Origin: Anthopleura xanthogrammica | Taxonomy: Eukaryota; Cnidaria; Anthozoa; Actiniaria; Actiniidae | NCBI GenBank assembly: GCA_964019055.1 | Contig: OZ025213.1 | Location: 6,808,472 to 6,872,471, forward strand | Length of the DNA stretch: 64,000 nt | Direction: 5' to 3' | Part shown: positions 50,801 through 55,350 of the stretch, one piece after another | Layout: each line of letters opens with the position of its first letter | Position numbering within the stretch: the stretch's first letter is position 1 | Translations under genes and position numbers: made by a program | The notes under the pieces: model-generated | The model's input: only the letters and a program-made list of their open reading frames with translations | The model's database searches: none | Told to the model about the DNA's origin: nothing

Positions 50801-52359
50801 TCATACAATAAATCACGTAGTTATTGTCTATTACGAGGACAATTATAGTGTAATGGTTATCACGTCTGACTCTAGATCAGAAGATTATAGGTTCGATTCC
50901 CATTAAGATCATATTTTTTCTCTGAAACATAGAGAAATATTTCCAGTGACACTCAAAACACAACCTCCGAAAACAAATTTATTCAAAATTGATTTTGACA
51001 AATCCAAGATAAACATCGTGTGTTGATGGAAACAATAGCTTTTGTTTGCTTAAACAAAGTAAAGTACAATGTGATATTTATGTGTACATAATGAACAATA
51101 AATCAGTATCTCGAAGATTAATGTGTACAATCAAATTAGAAATACCACCTGCAGAAAAGTGTCTTCCCATCCAGGCTAGTAACATAATTATGAATTTTAG
51201 CTGTTTGGAACCAAAAAGGACCTTATGGTGTAATGGTTAGCATCTCTGACTCCAGATCAGAAGTTATGGGTTCGAATCCCATTAAGGTCATCATATTGTA
51301 TTCAAAATATGGGGAGTGAATAGGGGTATGATTCCAAGGCTAATCCCACAAGATAAAGAAAAATATGATACAAAACAGTATCCTTACTCATGATGTATAA
51401 TCAGTCAGTCTATATTATTTCAATAAACTCTAATATAAGGTTTTAATGAAGAGTAAAAGTATACATCTCATGATAGCTCAGTTGGTAGAGCGACAGACTG
51501 TAGTGTAAAAACAGCCATCTGTTGGTCGTCGGTTCGATCCCGACTCGTGAGACTAATATATTTTATGATAGAGAAAAAACATCAAAATCCTTGATAGTAC
51601 AGTGGTTAGTATACTTGCCTGTCGAGCAAGTGACCGGGGTTCGATTCCCCGTCAAGGAGTTTTCTATTTTTGACAAATATTAAATGAATAAAAACTTCAG
51701 CCTTCATTGCATCGCGTGGTGCAATCCTCGAATCTAAAAATAGACATGACTCACCACCCCTCCCCTCCCCCAGCATCTCAGAATGCGCGTACCTCAAAAT
51801 GGAACATGTACCTCACTCGTACCTCACTCGTACCTCAAAATATTGATGTAGAATTGGTACTCTCATACTACTGTCGACTAATGTTATTAGTCACTGAGGT
51901 ACTGCTCTTCGTTGTTGATGTGTGATTCGCGCGAAATGCTTGACTGCTTGCGGGTTTACCGAGTTTTGCTTCATCCTCACTTTGCATCAGTTCCTTAAGA
52001 ATTAAATTCAAAAATACTGGCTGTAGAACGCGACAAAACCTAAAAATAAAGAAAACCACCAAAATACTGCAGACGTGGCATTTATCTAAAGATTGAACCA
52101 AGACTTTCCATAATTTTGGGGGCTTCTCTGTCGTCAACAGCTGTTTATTCCATAGATGTTTGTACGTCCGTAAGCACTTTCTGGTGGACGTCTGACCTGC
52201 AGGATATGGTAGATCATTTTCCTTTAAAGGTCTTTGACTGGCCGTCTTAAGAAGATTGGACAACCAACTGAAGGTTATGTAGGAGAAGATGTTCACGATT
52301 TTGGGTGGCGTCGAATCTGTTTCTTCTTGTGATATCTTGGTGTACGATGTGTTGCCCAT
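33009..52359 (-). CDS. ABCC4/MRP4-like transporter, copy 1, coding exon interrupted by a 5.7-kb element
   Basis: ABC exporter of the ABCC (multidrug resistance protein) subfamily, plasma membrane. Minus-strand coding parts: 52359-51873 plus 46191-46046 (one exon split by the element at 46198-51872), 37584-37205, 36726-35426, 35328-34758, 34657-34521 and 33916-33009. With the element and one GTCGAC copy left out they total 3930 nt, i.e. 1309 aa plus stop, close to human ABCC4 (1325). NBD1 lies in exon 36726-35426: Walker A GKIGCGKS, signature [14 protein letters not shown], Walker B IYLLDDP. NBD2 is in the last exon: Walker A GRTGAGKS, signature LSVGQRQ, Walker [13 protein letters not shown]. 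The order is short-form ABCC (no TMD0). An in-frame ATG at 52437 would add 26 residues. As it stands the reading frame runs into a stop within the element, so this copy cannot make full protein unless the element is removed or is heterozygous. Confidence 0.9.
34035..34331. repeat. MITE present in ABC copy 1 intron, absent from copy 2
   Basis: Inverted arms CGGACACTCGAACCATGAACAC and GTGTTCATGGTTCGAATGTCCG continue inward (ATAACTATCCAATC against GATTGGATAGTTAT). The equivalent intron of copy 2 (56283-56620) lacks this sequence. It was therefore gained by copy 1 or lost from copy 2 after duplication. Confidence 0.85.
37009..37066. repeat. Short fold-back in ABC intron
   Basis: TCTGATTGGCTGACAGCA and the inverted CAACCAATCAGA flank a short centre. 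The same repeat is present in copy 2 at about 59105-59162, so it predates the duplication. Confidence 0.55.
37611..37653. repeat. Left part of a palindromic MITE split by the DIRS insertion
   Basis: TAGGAAATACCACCTAAGTT and TCTCGAAAAATTAATGAAAAA match, inverted, the sequence at 42575-42615. The rest of the palindrome resumes at 42490 with ACCACTTGTATTTGATGAAAG. The DIRS element at 37654-42489 therefore landed inside a pre-existing MITE, which fixes its ends. Confidence 0.8.
38024..39145 (-). CDS. DIRS tyrosine recombinase (copy 1), 373 aa
   Basis: Tyrosine recombinase that would integrate the circular cDNA of the DIRS element. Catalytic residues in order: R211 (TGQRCQTL), H322-x-x-R325 (AHTTR), W347 (AGW), and Y356 or Y357 (FRRYYDK). 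The N-terminal SAM-like part (about 50-165) includes [17 protein letters not shown]. The frame is open over its whole length. Its start overlaps the end of the pol frame, as is usual in DIRS elements. It is identical in translation to the second copy at 60120-61241, which argues for a very recent duplication or gene conversion. Confidence 0.9.
39295..40054 (-). pseudogene. DIRS RNase H region (copy 1), broken by an 11-bp deletion and a TGA
   Basis: Encodes the RT connection ([20 protein letters not shown]) and RNase H ([46 protein letters not shown]). Compared with copy 2, 11 bases are missing after 39650, shifting the frame between ELHAIQ and LFHAQ. A TGA at 39295-39297 stops the frame where the family usually has Trp. 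The frame continues on the far side (38830-39210) with [11 protein letters not shown], the conserved post-RNase H motif. The TGA is shared with copy 2; the deletion is not. Confidence 0.85.
40051..40983 (-). CDS. DIRS reverse transcriptase (copy 1), 310 aa
   Basis: Reverse transcriptase of the DIRS/Ty3-like fold. Motifs: [20 protein letters not shown] (~127-146), SLDLKDAYY (174-182), [15 protein letters not shown] (207-221), active site YIDD (241-244) and LGFVL. After SVTMTM the frame leaves the family pattern, and the expected continuation is in another frame that leads into the RNase H ORF. Either a one-base indel or a programmed frameshift lies near 40085. It is shared with copy 2. Confidence 0.9.
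   Translation of the reverse strand: MLQLHNRSKERAFFRLRPGRTAPETNTIKEQVMSAILNQTPFQGGQLKLFAPTWRTLTSDPKLLDIVCHCHIEFWEIPRQHQWVARLENRFLEDERQIIDIQIQEFLQKGIIARSSFQEEQIISPIFLRPKPDGSHRVIFNLKSLNDSVVYQHFKLDTLEKAIQLVCPGCFMASLDLKDAYYSVPIAPEQQRSLKFQWKGALYQFQCLPMGLTSSPRIFTKLLKPAFAHLRAQCGISCTGYIDDSLYLGETDQECLTHIFTAVQLLISLGFHIHPKKSAIVPSQQIEYLGFVLSSVTMTMKLRTRRFPSM
40899..42230 (-). pseudogene. DIRS gag region (copy 1), split by a SINE and an in-frame TAA
   Basis: Three open segments (42230 to about 41703, 41444-41241 and 41237-40899) form one frame once the SINE at 41451-41702 and one AGCTAA target copy are discounted. The first part is acidic with an [13 protein letters not shown] segment. The last part is Gly/Arg-rich ([20 protein letters not shown]), typical of gag nucleic-acid-binding tails. 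An in-frame TAA at 41238-41240 interrupts it. The assignment rests on position and composition and not on a sharp motif. Confidence 0.7.
41451..41702 (-). mobile_element. tRNA-derived SINE inside DIRS gag (copy 1)
   Basis: On the minus strand the element opens with a tRNA-like head: A box TAGCTCAGTTGGTTAGTGC and B box GGTTCGATCC, spaced as in a tRNA gene. A ~170-bp body and a TTTACC-rich simple tail follow. AGCTAA flanks both sides (41445-41450, 41703-41708) as a target duplication. Taking out the SINE and one AGCTAA restores the gag frame. The same insertion is in copy 2 at 63558-63809. Confidence 0.9.
42490..42615. repeat. Right part of the MITE interrupted by the DIRS element
   Basis: An internal palindrome (CTTTCATCAAATACAAG and inverse, around ACCACGAGTGCGTACCACGAGTGG) ends with AGAACTTAGGTGGTATTTCCT, the inverse of 37613-37635. 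A related copy lies at 42775-42870. Confidence 0.75.
42775..42905. repeat. Second copy of the GGAAATACCACC MITE family
   Basis: Shares AGGAAATACCACC, GAAGAATTAATGAAAAATACCAC and TTGATGAAAGCTGCTT with the MITE around the DIRS element. Its right half is diverged. Confidence 0.65.
43128..43212 (-). repeat. tRNA-derived SINE head
   Basis: On the minus strand TAGCTTAGCTGGTATAACG (A box) and GGTTCGAGACT (B box) are spaced as in a tRNA. Acceptor pairing is poor, so it is a SINE head or tRNA relic and not a working tRNA gene. Confidence 0.6.
43480..43770 (+). repeat. Interspersed repeat, inverse copy at 54895-55185
   Basis: AAACATGGCCGCTTGAAAAC, CAAATTGGTTGAGGTTTTC, CATTATGAAAGTTCTACATA and ATGCCTTTGGTTTCGAAAAA-type segments all recur, inverted and in reverse order, at 54895-55185. 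The 79-codon frame at 43397-43636 lies within it and is not taken as a gene. Confidence 0.75.
44963..45137. repeat. MITE with TAGCTGGGTTTCA termini
   Basis: The termini TAGCTGGGTTTCA and TGAAACCCAGCTA are perfect inverted repeats, with TCATCAGCTGA and TCAGCTGAT nearby. The interior holds TGGTGGTCA and TGACCACCA. No coding capacity. Confidence 0.75.
45449..45781. repeat. Fold-back MITE with ~120-bp arms
   Basis: TAGACCTTTTTGC...TATCACTATTTTCGACTTCG on the left is inverted as CGAAGTCGAAAATAGTGATA...GCAAAAAAGTCTA on the right. The arms continue through GATTGTACGAAATTT and AAATTTCGTACAATC. Flanking TA suggests a TA target duplication. Confidence 0.85.
46046..46197 (-). CDS. Second half of the interrupted ABC exon (copy 1)
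   Basis: Continues the transporter frame after the element (GTCGAC copy at 46192-46197). It encodes a membrane segment ([18 protein letters not shown]...) and ends VYDK at a GTAAGT donor (46041-46045 on the minus strand). The next exon (37584) opens with [18 protein letters not shown], a normal ABCC continuation. The longer open frame that runs from here into the element on the same strand is only the junction product. Confidence 0.85.
46411..46482 (-). tRNA. tRNA-Asp (GTC), left TIR
   Basis: Acceptor TCCTTGA pairs perfectly with TCAAGGA, and the discriminator is G, as expected for Asp. The anticodon stem CTTGC/GCAAG encloses CTGTCGA, anticodon GTC. T arm CCGGGGTTCGATTCCCCG and D-arm TAGTACAGTGGTTAGTA give good B and A boxes. 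72 nt, no intron. Confidence 0.93.
46518..46603 (-). tRNA. tRNA-Tyr (GTA) with 13-nt intron, left TIR
   Basis: Acceptor CTCATGA pairs with TCGTGAG (one G-T), discriminator A. The anticodon stem ACAGA/TCTGT encloses CTGTAG, a 13-nt intron after position 37, and A38. The intron position is the standard one for eukaryotic tRNA-Tyr. D arm TAGCTCAGTTGGTAGAGC and T arm GTCGGTTCGATCCCGAC are intact. Confidence 0.93.
46780..46851 (-). tRNA. tRNA-Trp (CCA), left TIR
   Basis: Acceptor GACCTTA/TAAGGTC is perfect, discriminator A. Anticodon stem TCTGA/TCAGA with loop CTCCAGA gives anticodon CCA. The anticodon arm is the standard eukaryotic tRNA-Trp arm. T arm ATGGGTTCGAATCCCAT. Confidence 0.93.
47160..47232 (-). 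tRNA. Trp-derived tRNA-like gene with CTA (amber) anticodon, left TIR
   Basis: Clearly related to the neighbouring tRNA-Trp (same TCTGA/TCAGA anticodon stem and GTGTAATGGTTA D arm). The loop is CTCTAGA, anticodon CTA, which would decode UAG. The acceptor stem (GACAATT against TAAGATC) has several mismatches, and the T stem has one A-C, so it may be decaying or non-canonical. Function is uncertain. Confidence 0.65.
47339..48859 (-). CDS. Zinc finger plus packaging-type ATPase (A32/FtsK-HerA-like), 506 aa
   Basis: The N-terminal C2H2 finger is C5-x2-C8...H18-x4-H23 ([19 protein letters not shown]). The P-loop ATPase has Walker A GMTGSGKT (75-82), Walker B NNVIVIDD (145-152) and a following [13 protein letters not shown] strand with the QN typical of A32-like DNA-packaging ATPases of Polintons and large DNA viruses. 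Then come a helical segment (~310-350), a Pro/Ser/Thr-rich linker and a basic C-terminus ([10 protein letters not shown]) ending SLPKWEKF. The ATG is at 48857-48859, 590 bp from the divergent ORF. The last six codons lie in the TIR. The stop is TAA, with AATAAA just downstream in the TIR. An ATPase fused to a finger suggests DNA translocation, but packaging is inferred since no capsid gene is present. Confidence 0.8.
   Translation of the reverse strand: MGRLCPICGKSVQHVWSHLTRVHKISGPERALLLQGKHMQTIGQRFSPYPQTRNVEGIECDRFQLLHPFTAIVAGMTGSGKTVWVQNLLERARKVITPPPQRIVWSYSQWQPAYEGMLQTVPGIEFVKGIPYDLDEDSYFDPQINNVIVIDDQMTETSNDKRIMNLFTKGSHHRNLSVIFLLQNLYFQGKIMRTLSLNAAYLVLFKNPRDKLQMMTLGKQMYPGKTEQFIQKYEAAVQRPYGYLFVDLKPNTQEECRLRTNVLPSDHVVLQSNPTTTSQHGGQSEVMQSIANYFERQSYLQSPILKILQNLEEQMASILKEPNVPAELKFKEYTQLYNRYLDLEQQLQRSSLPHKSRLEMVQTLQTPPSAGPRLPTNATTPENVPSISLTSDSGYVTPKPKTPSFLERLTSKIRTPSFEPSIAEVPSTPLKTTTGFDQPSSSSTPKTRSLPTPLDFPPTPPLSKEKPIKWISYQDAHKYKDVVLEPPRRSQRLKAMVKSLPKWEKF
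48905..49260. repeat. Central GGCTCGGCTC tandem repeat between divergent ORFs
   Basis: Degenerate tandem units of about 50-60 bp are built from GGCTCGGCTCGTAT, GGCTCATAAA and GGCTCGGAGCC(T/A)AA. GGCTCGGAGCC is an imperfect palindrome (GGCTC/GAGCC) and recurs five or six times. The array lies in the only long non-coding stretch of the unique region, between divergently transcribed ORFs. A role as origin or promoter is an inference. Confidence 0.85.
49340..49390 (+). promoter_or_regulatory. Triple TTGGTACAATATAGG repeat upstream of the 106-aa ORF
   Basis: Three tandem copies of a ~16-bp unit with the core GGTTGGTACAATATA (the last reads GGTTGGTATAATA) end about 65 bp before ATG 49452. The spacing and AT-rich core fit a promoter of the plus-strand ORFs. 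This rests on position only. Confidence 0.5.
49452..49772 (+). CDS. Small 106-aa protein with Gly-Gly tail motif, unknown function
   Basis: Opens [15 protein letters not shown] in context aacATGAG and ends TAA. The middle has an amphipathic helical part ([27 protein letters not shown]) and the C-terminal third a basic segment followed by [16 protein letters not shown]. From memory, small proteins of this plan recur in Polinton/adintovirus-like elements of invertebrates, where a virion-core role has been suggested. I cannot confirm homology here. It is followed after 59 bp by the acidic ORF on the same strand, so the two may share a transcript. Confidence 0.65.
   Translation: MSRLLVDNFGYLHFLVRCPEPQRKVLLATATPEQVHVVCEVCHNLLKGVIPLTYSQKETLRSHANDIRTLADSSVPFKTKKIILAQKGGRFVKDIASPLAGNVFLL
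49832..50731 (+). CDS. Acidic protein with CxxC zinc-binding C-terminus, 299 aa
   Basis: The first ATG (49832) gives [12 protein letters not shown]. Segments: acidic N-terminus, a globular part ~20-120 with [18 protein letters not shown] and [19 protein letters not shown], a long Glu/Asp/Ser-rich stretch (~125-195), then several Cys pairs (CHVC, CPTC, CDIC, CCNDC) that look like two zinc ribbons. It ends SLPKWEKF, the same eight residues as the ATPase ORF on the other strand. The last six codons are within the TIR, but the preceding Ser-Leu use a different Leu codon (TTA against TTG). Stop TAA; AATAAA at 50755-50760. Function unknown. The globular part looks like a family I recall from invertebrate genomes (inference). 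Confidence 0.7.
   Translation: MKRRYSENSEEDVSDSEASSEEEPLDNEIDQMVQELSKSIPREKVLNVLHSMAASKDILYWNSHGEMTYHQRRIPVTSMKELVEYALLPYNSDVRPPRGLKTFTNGLVELGINKHLIGNQKLLVDLVATQPEDEDTDESETESQSTDDQSHNHEPHDEEEEEQSSDDEEGEQEEEQSMDEESNSDEEEQRECHVCQEPRQFLKISVVRCPTCHWHEGHSGYLNDVVHCDICTTVFPANLQNTKKTFYCCNDCDSIHQMSLKSNRLKLIVPKHEGEQMEEEGNHGTDHEYFPSLPKWEKF
50838..50910 (+). tRNA. Trp-derived tRNA-like gene with CTA (amber) anticodon, right TIR
   Basis: Same sequence as 47160-47232 on the opposite strand. Loop CTCTAGA, anticodon CTA. The anticodon and D arms are intact; the acceptor stem is poorly paired. Confidence 0.65.
51219..51290 (+). tRNA. tRNA-Trp (CCA), right TIR
   Basis: Same as 46780-46851. Perfect acceptor GACCTTA/TAAGGTC, anticodon CCA, discriminator A. 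Confidence 0.93.
51467..51552 (+). tRNA. tRNA-Tyr (GTA) with 13-nt intron, right TIR
   Basis: Same as 46518-46603. The intron follows position 37. All arms are intact. Confidence 0.93.
51588..51659 (+). tRNA. tRNA-Asp (GTC), right TIR
   Basis: Same as 46411-46482. Perfect acceptor, anticodon GTC, discriminator G. Confidence 0.93.
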
Positions 52360-52437
52360 GTTGCTCAAATGAAGTAAGTATTTGAATAATAAATTATTTC
52401 TTGATTTGAGTGATGGAGGTATTGCTTCACTAACCAT
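51873..52437 (-). CDS. First half of the interrupted ABC exon (copy 1), start of the gene
   Basis: Encodes the N-terminus: [13 protein letters not shown] from ATG 52359 (or MVSEAIPPS from ATG 52437), [17 protein letters not shown], the LKENDLPYP motif typical of ABCC4 N-termini, and the first membrane helix ([10 protein letters not shown]...[10 protein letters not shown]). The GTCGAC target copy is at 51873-51878, where the element begins. Without the element the frame reads NNISRQISW into 46191. The upstream promoter region is not recognisable. Confidence 0.85.
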
Positions 52438-52784
52438 GCAAAATTAAAATAGTTCGCAACGCAAGCATTGAATTATTTAATTATTATTTTAATCATTGCT
52501 TACATAAAAATTATTTTAAATTTGTTTTCTTATAATTGCCAGGGTTTACAACAGATACACTAAAATACCTTACCATTCAACTATTTTCTTCATTGTAGAA
52601 TAAGTACTGAGTGAAAGAGGGTTCATGTGCACTTCAATTGTGCTTTGCTCTGTTTCAGTTGAATGCAAAATATAACCCACGCTCTGCTTGATGGCTATTT
52701 CCCAATAGCATAATTACAGTCAATTGGTAAGGGAATTGGCGACGTCCTTCTTTAAATATTTTAAATATTTTAAAATTTTTTTCG

Positions 52785-53090
52785 CAGCAATGAGTACTAC
52801 GAGTCGGGTCGTGGGTTTGATTCCTGCGGATGAGACATGTGAATAGAGTTTCACATGTGTTTTTCTCTCCCTTGCTACGAGGGTTTTTCTAATAGTCCTC
52901 GACACGATTTTTCTCCCTCCGTAAAAATCAACATATGAGTTGAGAGTTGTGCGTTTACTGAGACAGAGTATTATATGTAGAGAAGTAGTTGAGTTTGGAG
53001 TGTGTTGTATCAACATTAGCCTCTGTCTAGGGAGACTCGGGAACAACTCTCCGTATTACCACGTAATTCAATAAATATTTTGAACAAAGG
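52785..53090 (+). repeat. SINE-like repeat, forward copy
   Basis: A B-box-like GGGTTTGATTCC, then ACATGTGAATAG, TTCTCTCCCTTGC, ACGAGGGTTTTTCT and ATGAGTTGAGAGTTGTG. An inverted relative is at 53680-53935. Confidence 0.7.
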
Positions 53091-53679
53091 CAGTCACCCA
53101 CAACACGCTGCAGCGTTCATTTGTGTATGTAGTTTTTGTAATATAATAATAATAATACTTTATTTCTTAAAAAAAGCGTATGACAAACAAGAGTCTGAAT
53201 GCTCTTTATAATATAGAAAAATAGATAAAAATATAAATAGATAAGTTAAATAAGTATTGCTTGTAACCATTGCTTTTCATTCACAGGTACTATTAAAGTC
53301 TCAAGCCTTTAACCTAAATCCTCGAGTCTGTGATATTAAATTATACTTGGCAACTCACGTGTTAATGCTGCCTGAACAACAACATTCTTGTGTCCCCACT
53401 TTTTTCCCCTGGTGAATACGAAACCCACTGCTACGTTACCTTAAGGTGACTGACTACTGTAGCAAGGAATAACTACAAAATGTTGTTAGAAAGATATATT
53501 ACACAGAATTTAACGCTGATTCCAAAAATGAAAAGAAAAATGGGGTGTCCCGAGCTCGTTTTGTAAAATTTACTTTTTTATCACGACTGTTTAAATAGAT
53601 CTAAGTTTGAGATGTAATTCGCTTTAATTTTCTGTTAGAAAAACAATAAATCTTTTATTTTACGTGGTGCATGATACAG

Positions 53680-53935
53680 GGAGCGTTGAAGAATAGCACA
53701 CCAAACTCAACTACCTTTACATTTAATGCTCTAAACCCACAACTCTCAACTCATCCGTTGATTCTTACGAAGAGAGGAAAACTGAAGAACTCGGAGAAAA
53801 ACCCTCGTGGCAAGGGAGAGAACATCACATCAAACAAAGGCTATTCACATGTGTCCTCGGCAGGAACAGGCCACTTTAGAAACGAGCAAGAATATCTAAA
53901 GAAAGCAGTCATCCATTCCGTACCTTTGTTCAAAA
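53680..53935 (-). repeat. SINE-like repeat, reverse copy
   Basis: In reverse complement it shares CACATGTGAATAG, TTCTCTCCCTTGCCACGAGG, GTTTTTCTC and GATGAGTTGAGAGTTGTGGG with 52785-53090. The 108-codon frame across it is not a gene. Confidence 0.7.
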
Positions 53936-54479
53936 ATAAACAAACATATATGTGTATGTTACACGGTGATCCTTATGGAGCATATCTCGGGTCATAATTC
54001 AAGTTTGACTTATGTTGTTCAAATATAAAGGATATTATTCAATTTTAAATTATATTGTTTTAAAACCATCGATATTTATAAATTTGATCCTGAAAGATTA
54101 CGTGACTTGTCAGTCAATTCCATTCAAATTATATTCAGCTATGTCAGATGATGATGTTCGACTATTTCAAACGATGTTCGGCTATTCAAATATATAGTGT
54201 CAGTGCTGCAGCGATCGATGGCGGGTCTAGGATAACATTCACTTCTTATTCCACCCACCCTGAGGGGGACTGATTGGGGGGTCTCGAACACCGAAACACC
54301 GCAAAATTTTGTGTATGACCCCGAGTCCATATTTTTACACAAGTCCATGTTTTCCGAGTCCAGTCCATGTTAAGGTACCAAAATCTCTTTCTTGTAGTCA
54401 TGACAATCGCAATTTTCACCCCTAAATGATACCAAATGACTCAGCTGGCTTTTAGAAATAGCATTTATGAATAAAATTC

Positions 54480-54660
54480 ATAAAAGTCCCGTGCAAAATT
54501 TGGGGGTTTTGCCCTGTTGAAGTTCAAAACCTGTATGGTTCTTCAATAGAATCCGAAGCTTTCTTATGCGGTTTTCCACAGTTTTTGTGCGCACGCACAT
54601 CGTGGGCTCAAATTGAACGTTCAAAAGTTTTCAGTCACCTTAATTCACTAGTGATCTTAA
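54480..54660 (+). repeat. Interspersed repeat, relative of 8740-8975
   Basis: Shares GTCCCGTGCAAAATTT, GGGTTTTGCCCTGTTGAAG and AGTCACCTTAATT with the MAN1 intron copy, in the same orientation. Confidence 0.65.
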
Positions 54661-54894
54661 AGTTCAAAACAATTCCACAATTATAAGTAAGCATTTGATT
54701 GATTAAAATTATGTAAATCGTTTTTGCAAATCGTCGAGTTAAAGAAAATCTCATCGAATTTTAAATTTCGTCGAGATTTTTAGGAACTCGTCGAGATCTC
54801 AATAATAATGAAGAACTCAACAATGTATTTGCCAAACTCGATTAGGTGTATGAATAACTCAAATATATCAGGTGAGTATGGTAAACTGAAAAAT

Positions 54895-55185
54895 AAAACC
54901 TATAAAAAATGCCTATGGTTTCGAAAAATCCTCAAAGTCGGCTACTATACAAAAGCCCAAAAGTTAAGCTCATTTCTCGAAAGTTAAAAAAAATTGCATT
55001 TTATTCTGTTAACCAATGCCTAAGGTTTATTTTTACAGGTATGTAGAACTTTCATAATGTTTGTACTAAAACGCTTTTCCCAGAAAACCTCGACCAATTT
55101 GAGTGTTTGATGCGAAGTTTTCAAGCGGCCATGTTTGTTTTCATTGACAATTTGGCGCATGCGCACATGTTTTTTAGCCCTGTCT
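54895..55185 (-). repeat. Interspersed repeat, inverse of 43480-43770
   Basis: Ordered blocks match 43480-43770 in reverse complement. It ends close to the start of the second ABC gene copy, about 80 bp before the duplication border at 55262. Confidence 0.75.
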
Positions 55186-55350
55186 AAAATAAACAAATAA
55201 CTTCATGGGGAGACAATCGTACGGAATTTTCACACTCGTTTTTTTGTATCATGCAGTCATCTCCGCCCTAACTGTTTACATGATAAGCATTAAGATGTTT
55301 TTGTGCTCTTTGAAATAACTAATAAAGATATACATGTGTTTACATTATTT

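Larger units (their letters stand above)
46198..51872. mobile_element. 5675-bp virus-like element with 1162-bp TIRs, eight tRNA loci and three ORFs
   Basis: The element has TIRs 46198-47359 and 50711-51872, equal in length and with no difference in the parts compared. It starts AGTAGTATGAG and ends with the complement. GTCGAC at 46192-46197 and 51873-51878 is a 6-bp target duplication. AG termini and a 6-bp duplication are features of Polinton/Maverick integration, but those elements are usually 15-20 kb with polB, integrase, protease and capsid genes. None of these is seen here. The content is a zinc-finger ATPase (minus), two plus-strand ORFs diverging from a central GGCTC-rich repeat, and a set of four tRNA genes in each TIR. 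I read it as a non-autonomous relative or satellite of a Polinton/adintovirus-type element. Confidence 0.85.
50711..51872. repeat. Right TIR of the 5.7-kb element
   Basis: Inverse of 46198-47359, with the same four tRNA loci now on the plus strand. Polyadenylation signal AATAAA at 50755-50760 serves the acidic ORF. Confidence 0.9.

Noticed and set aside
53671..53997. 108-codon open frame
   Set aside because: Lies in the reverse SINE-like copy.
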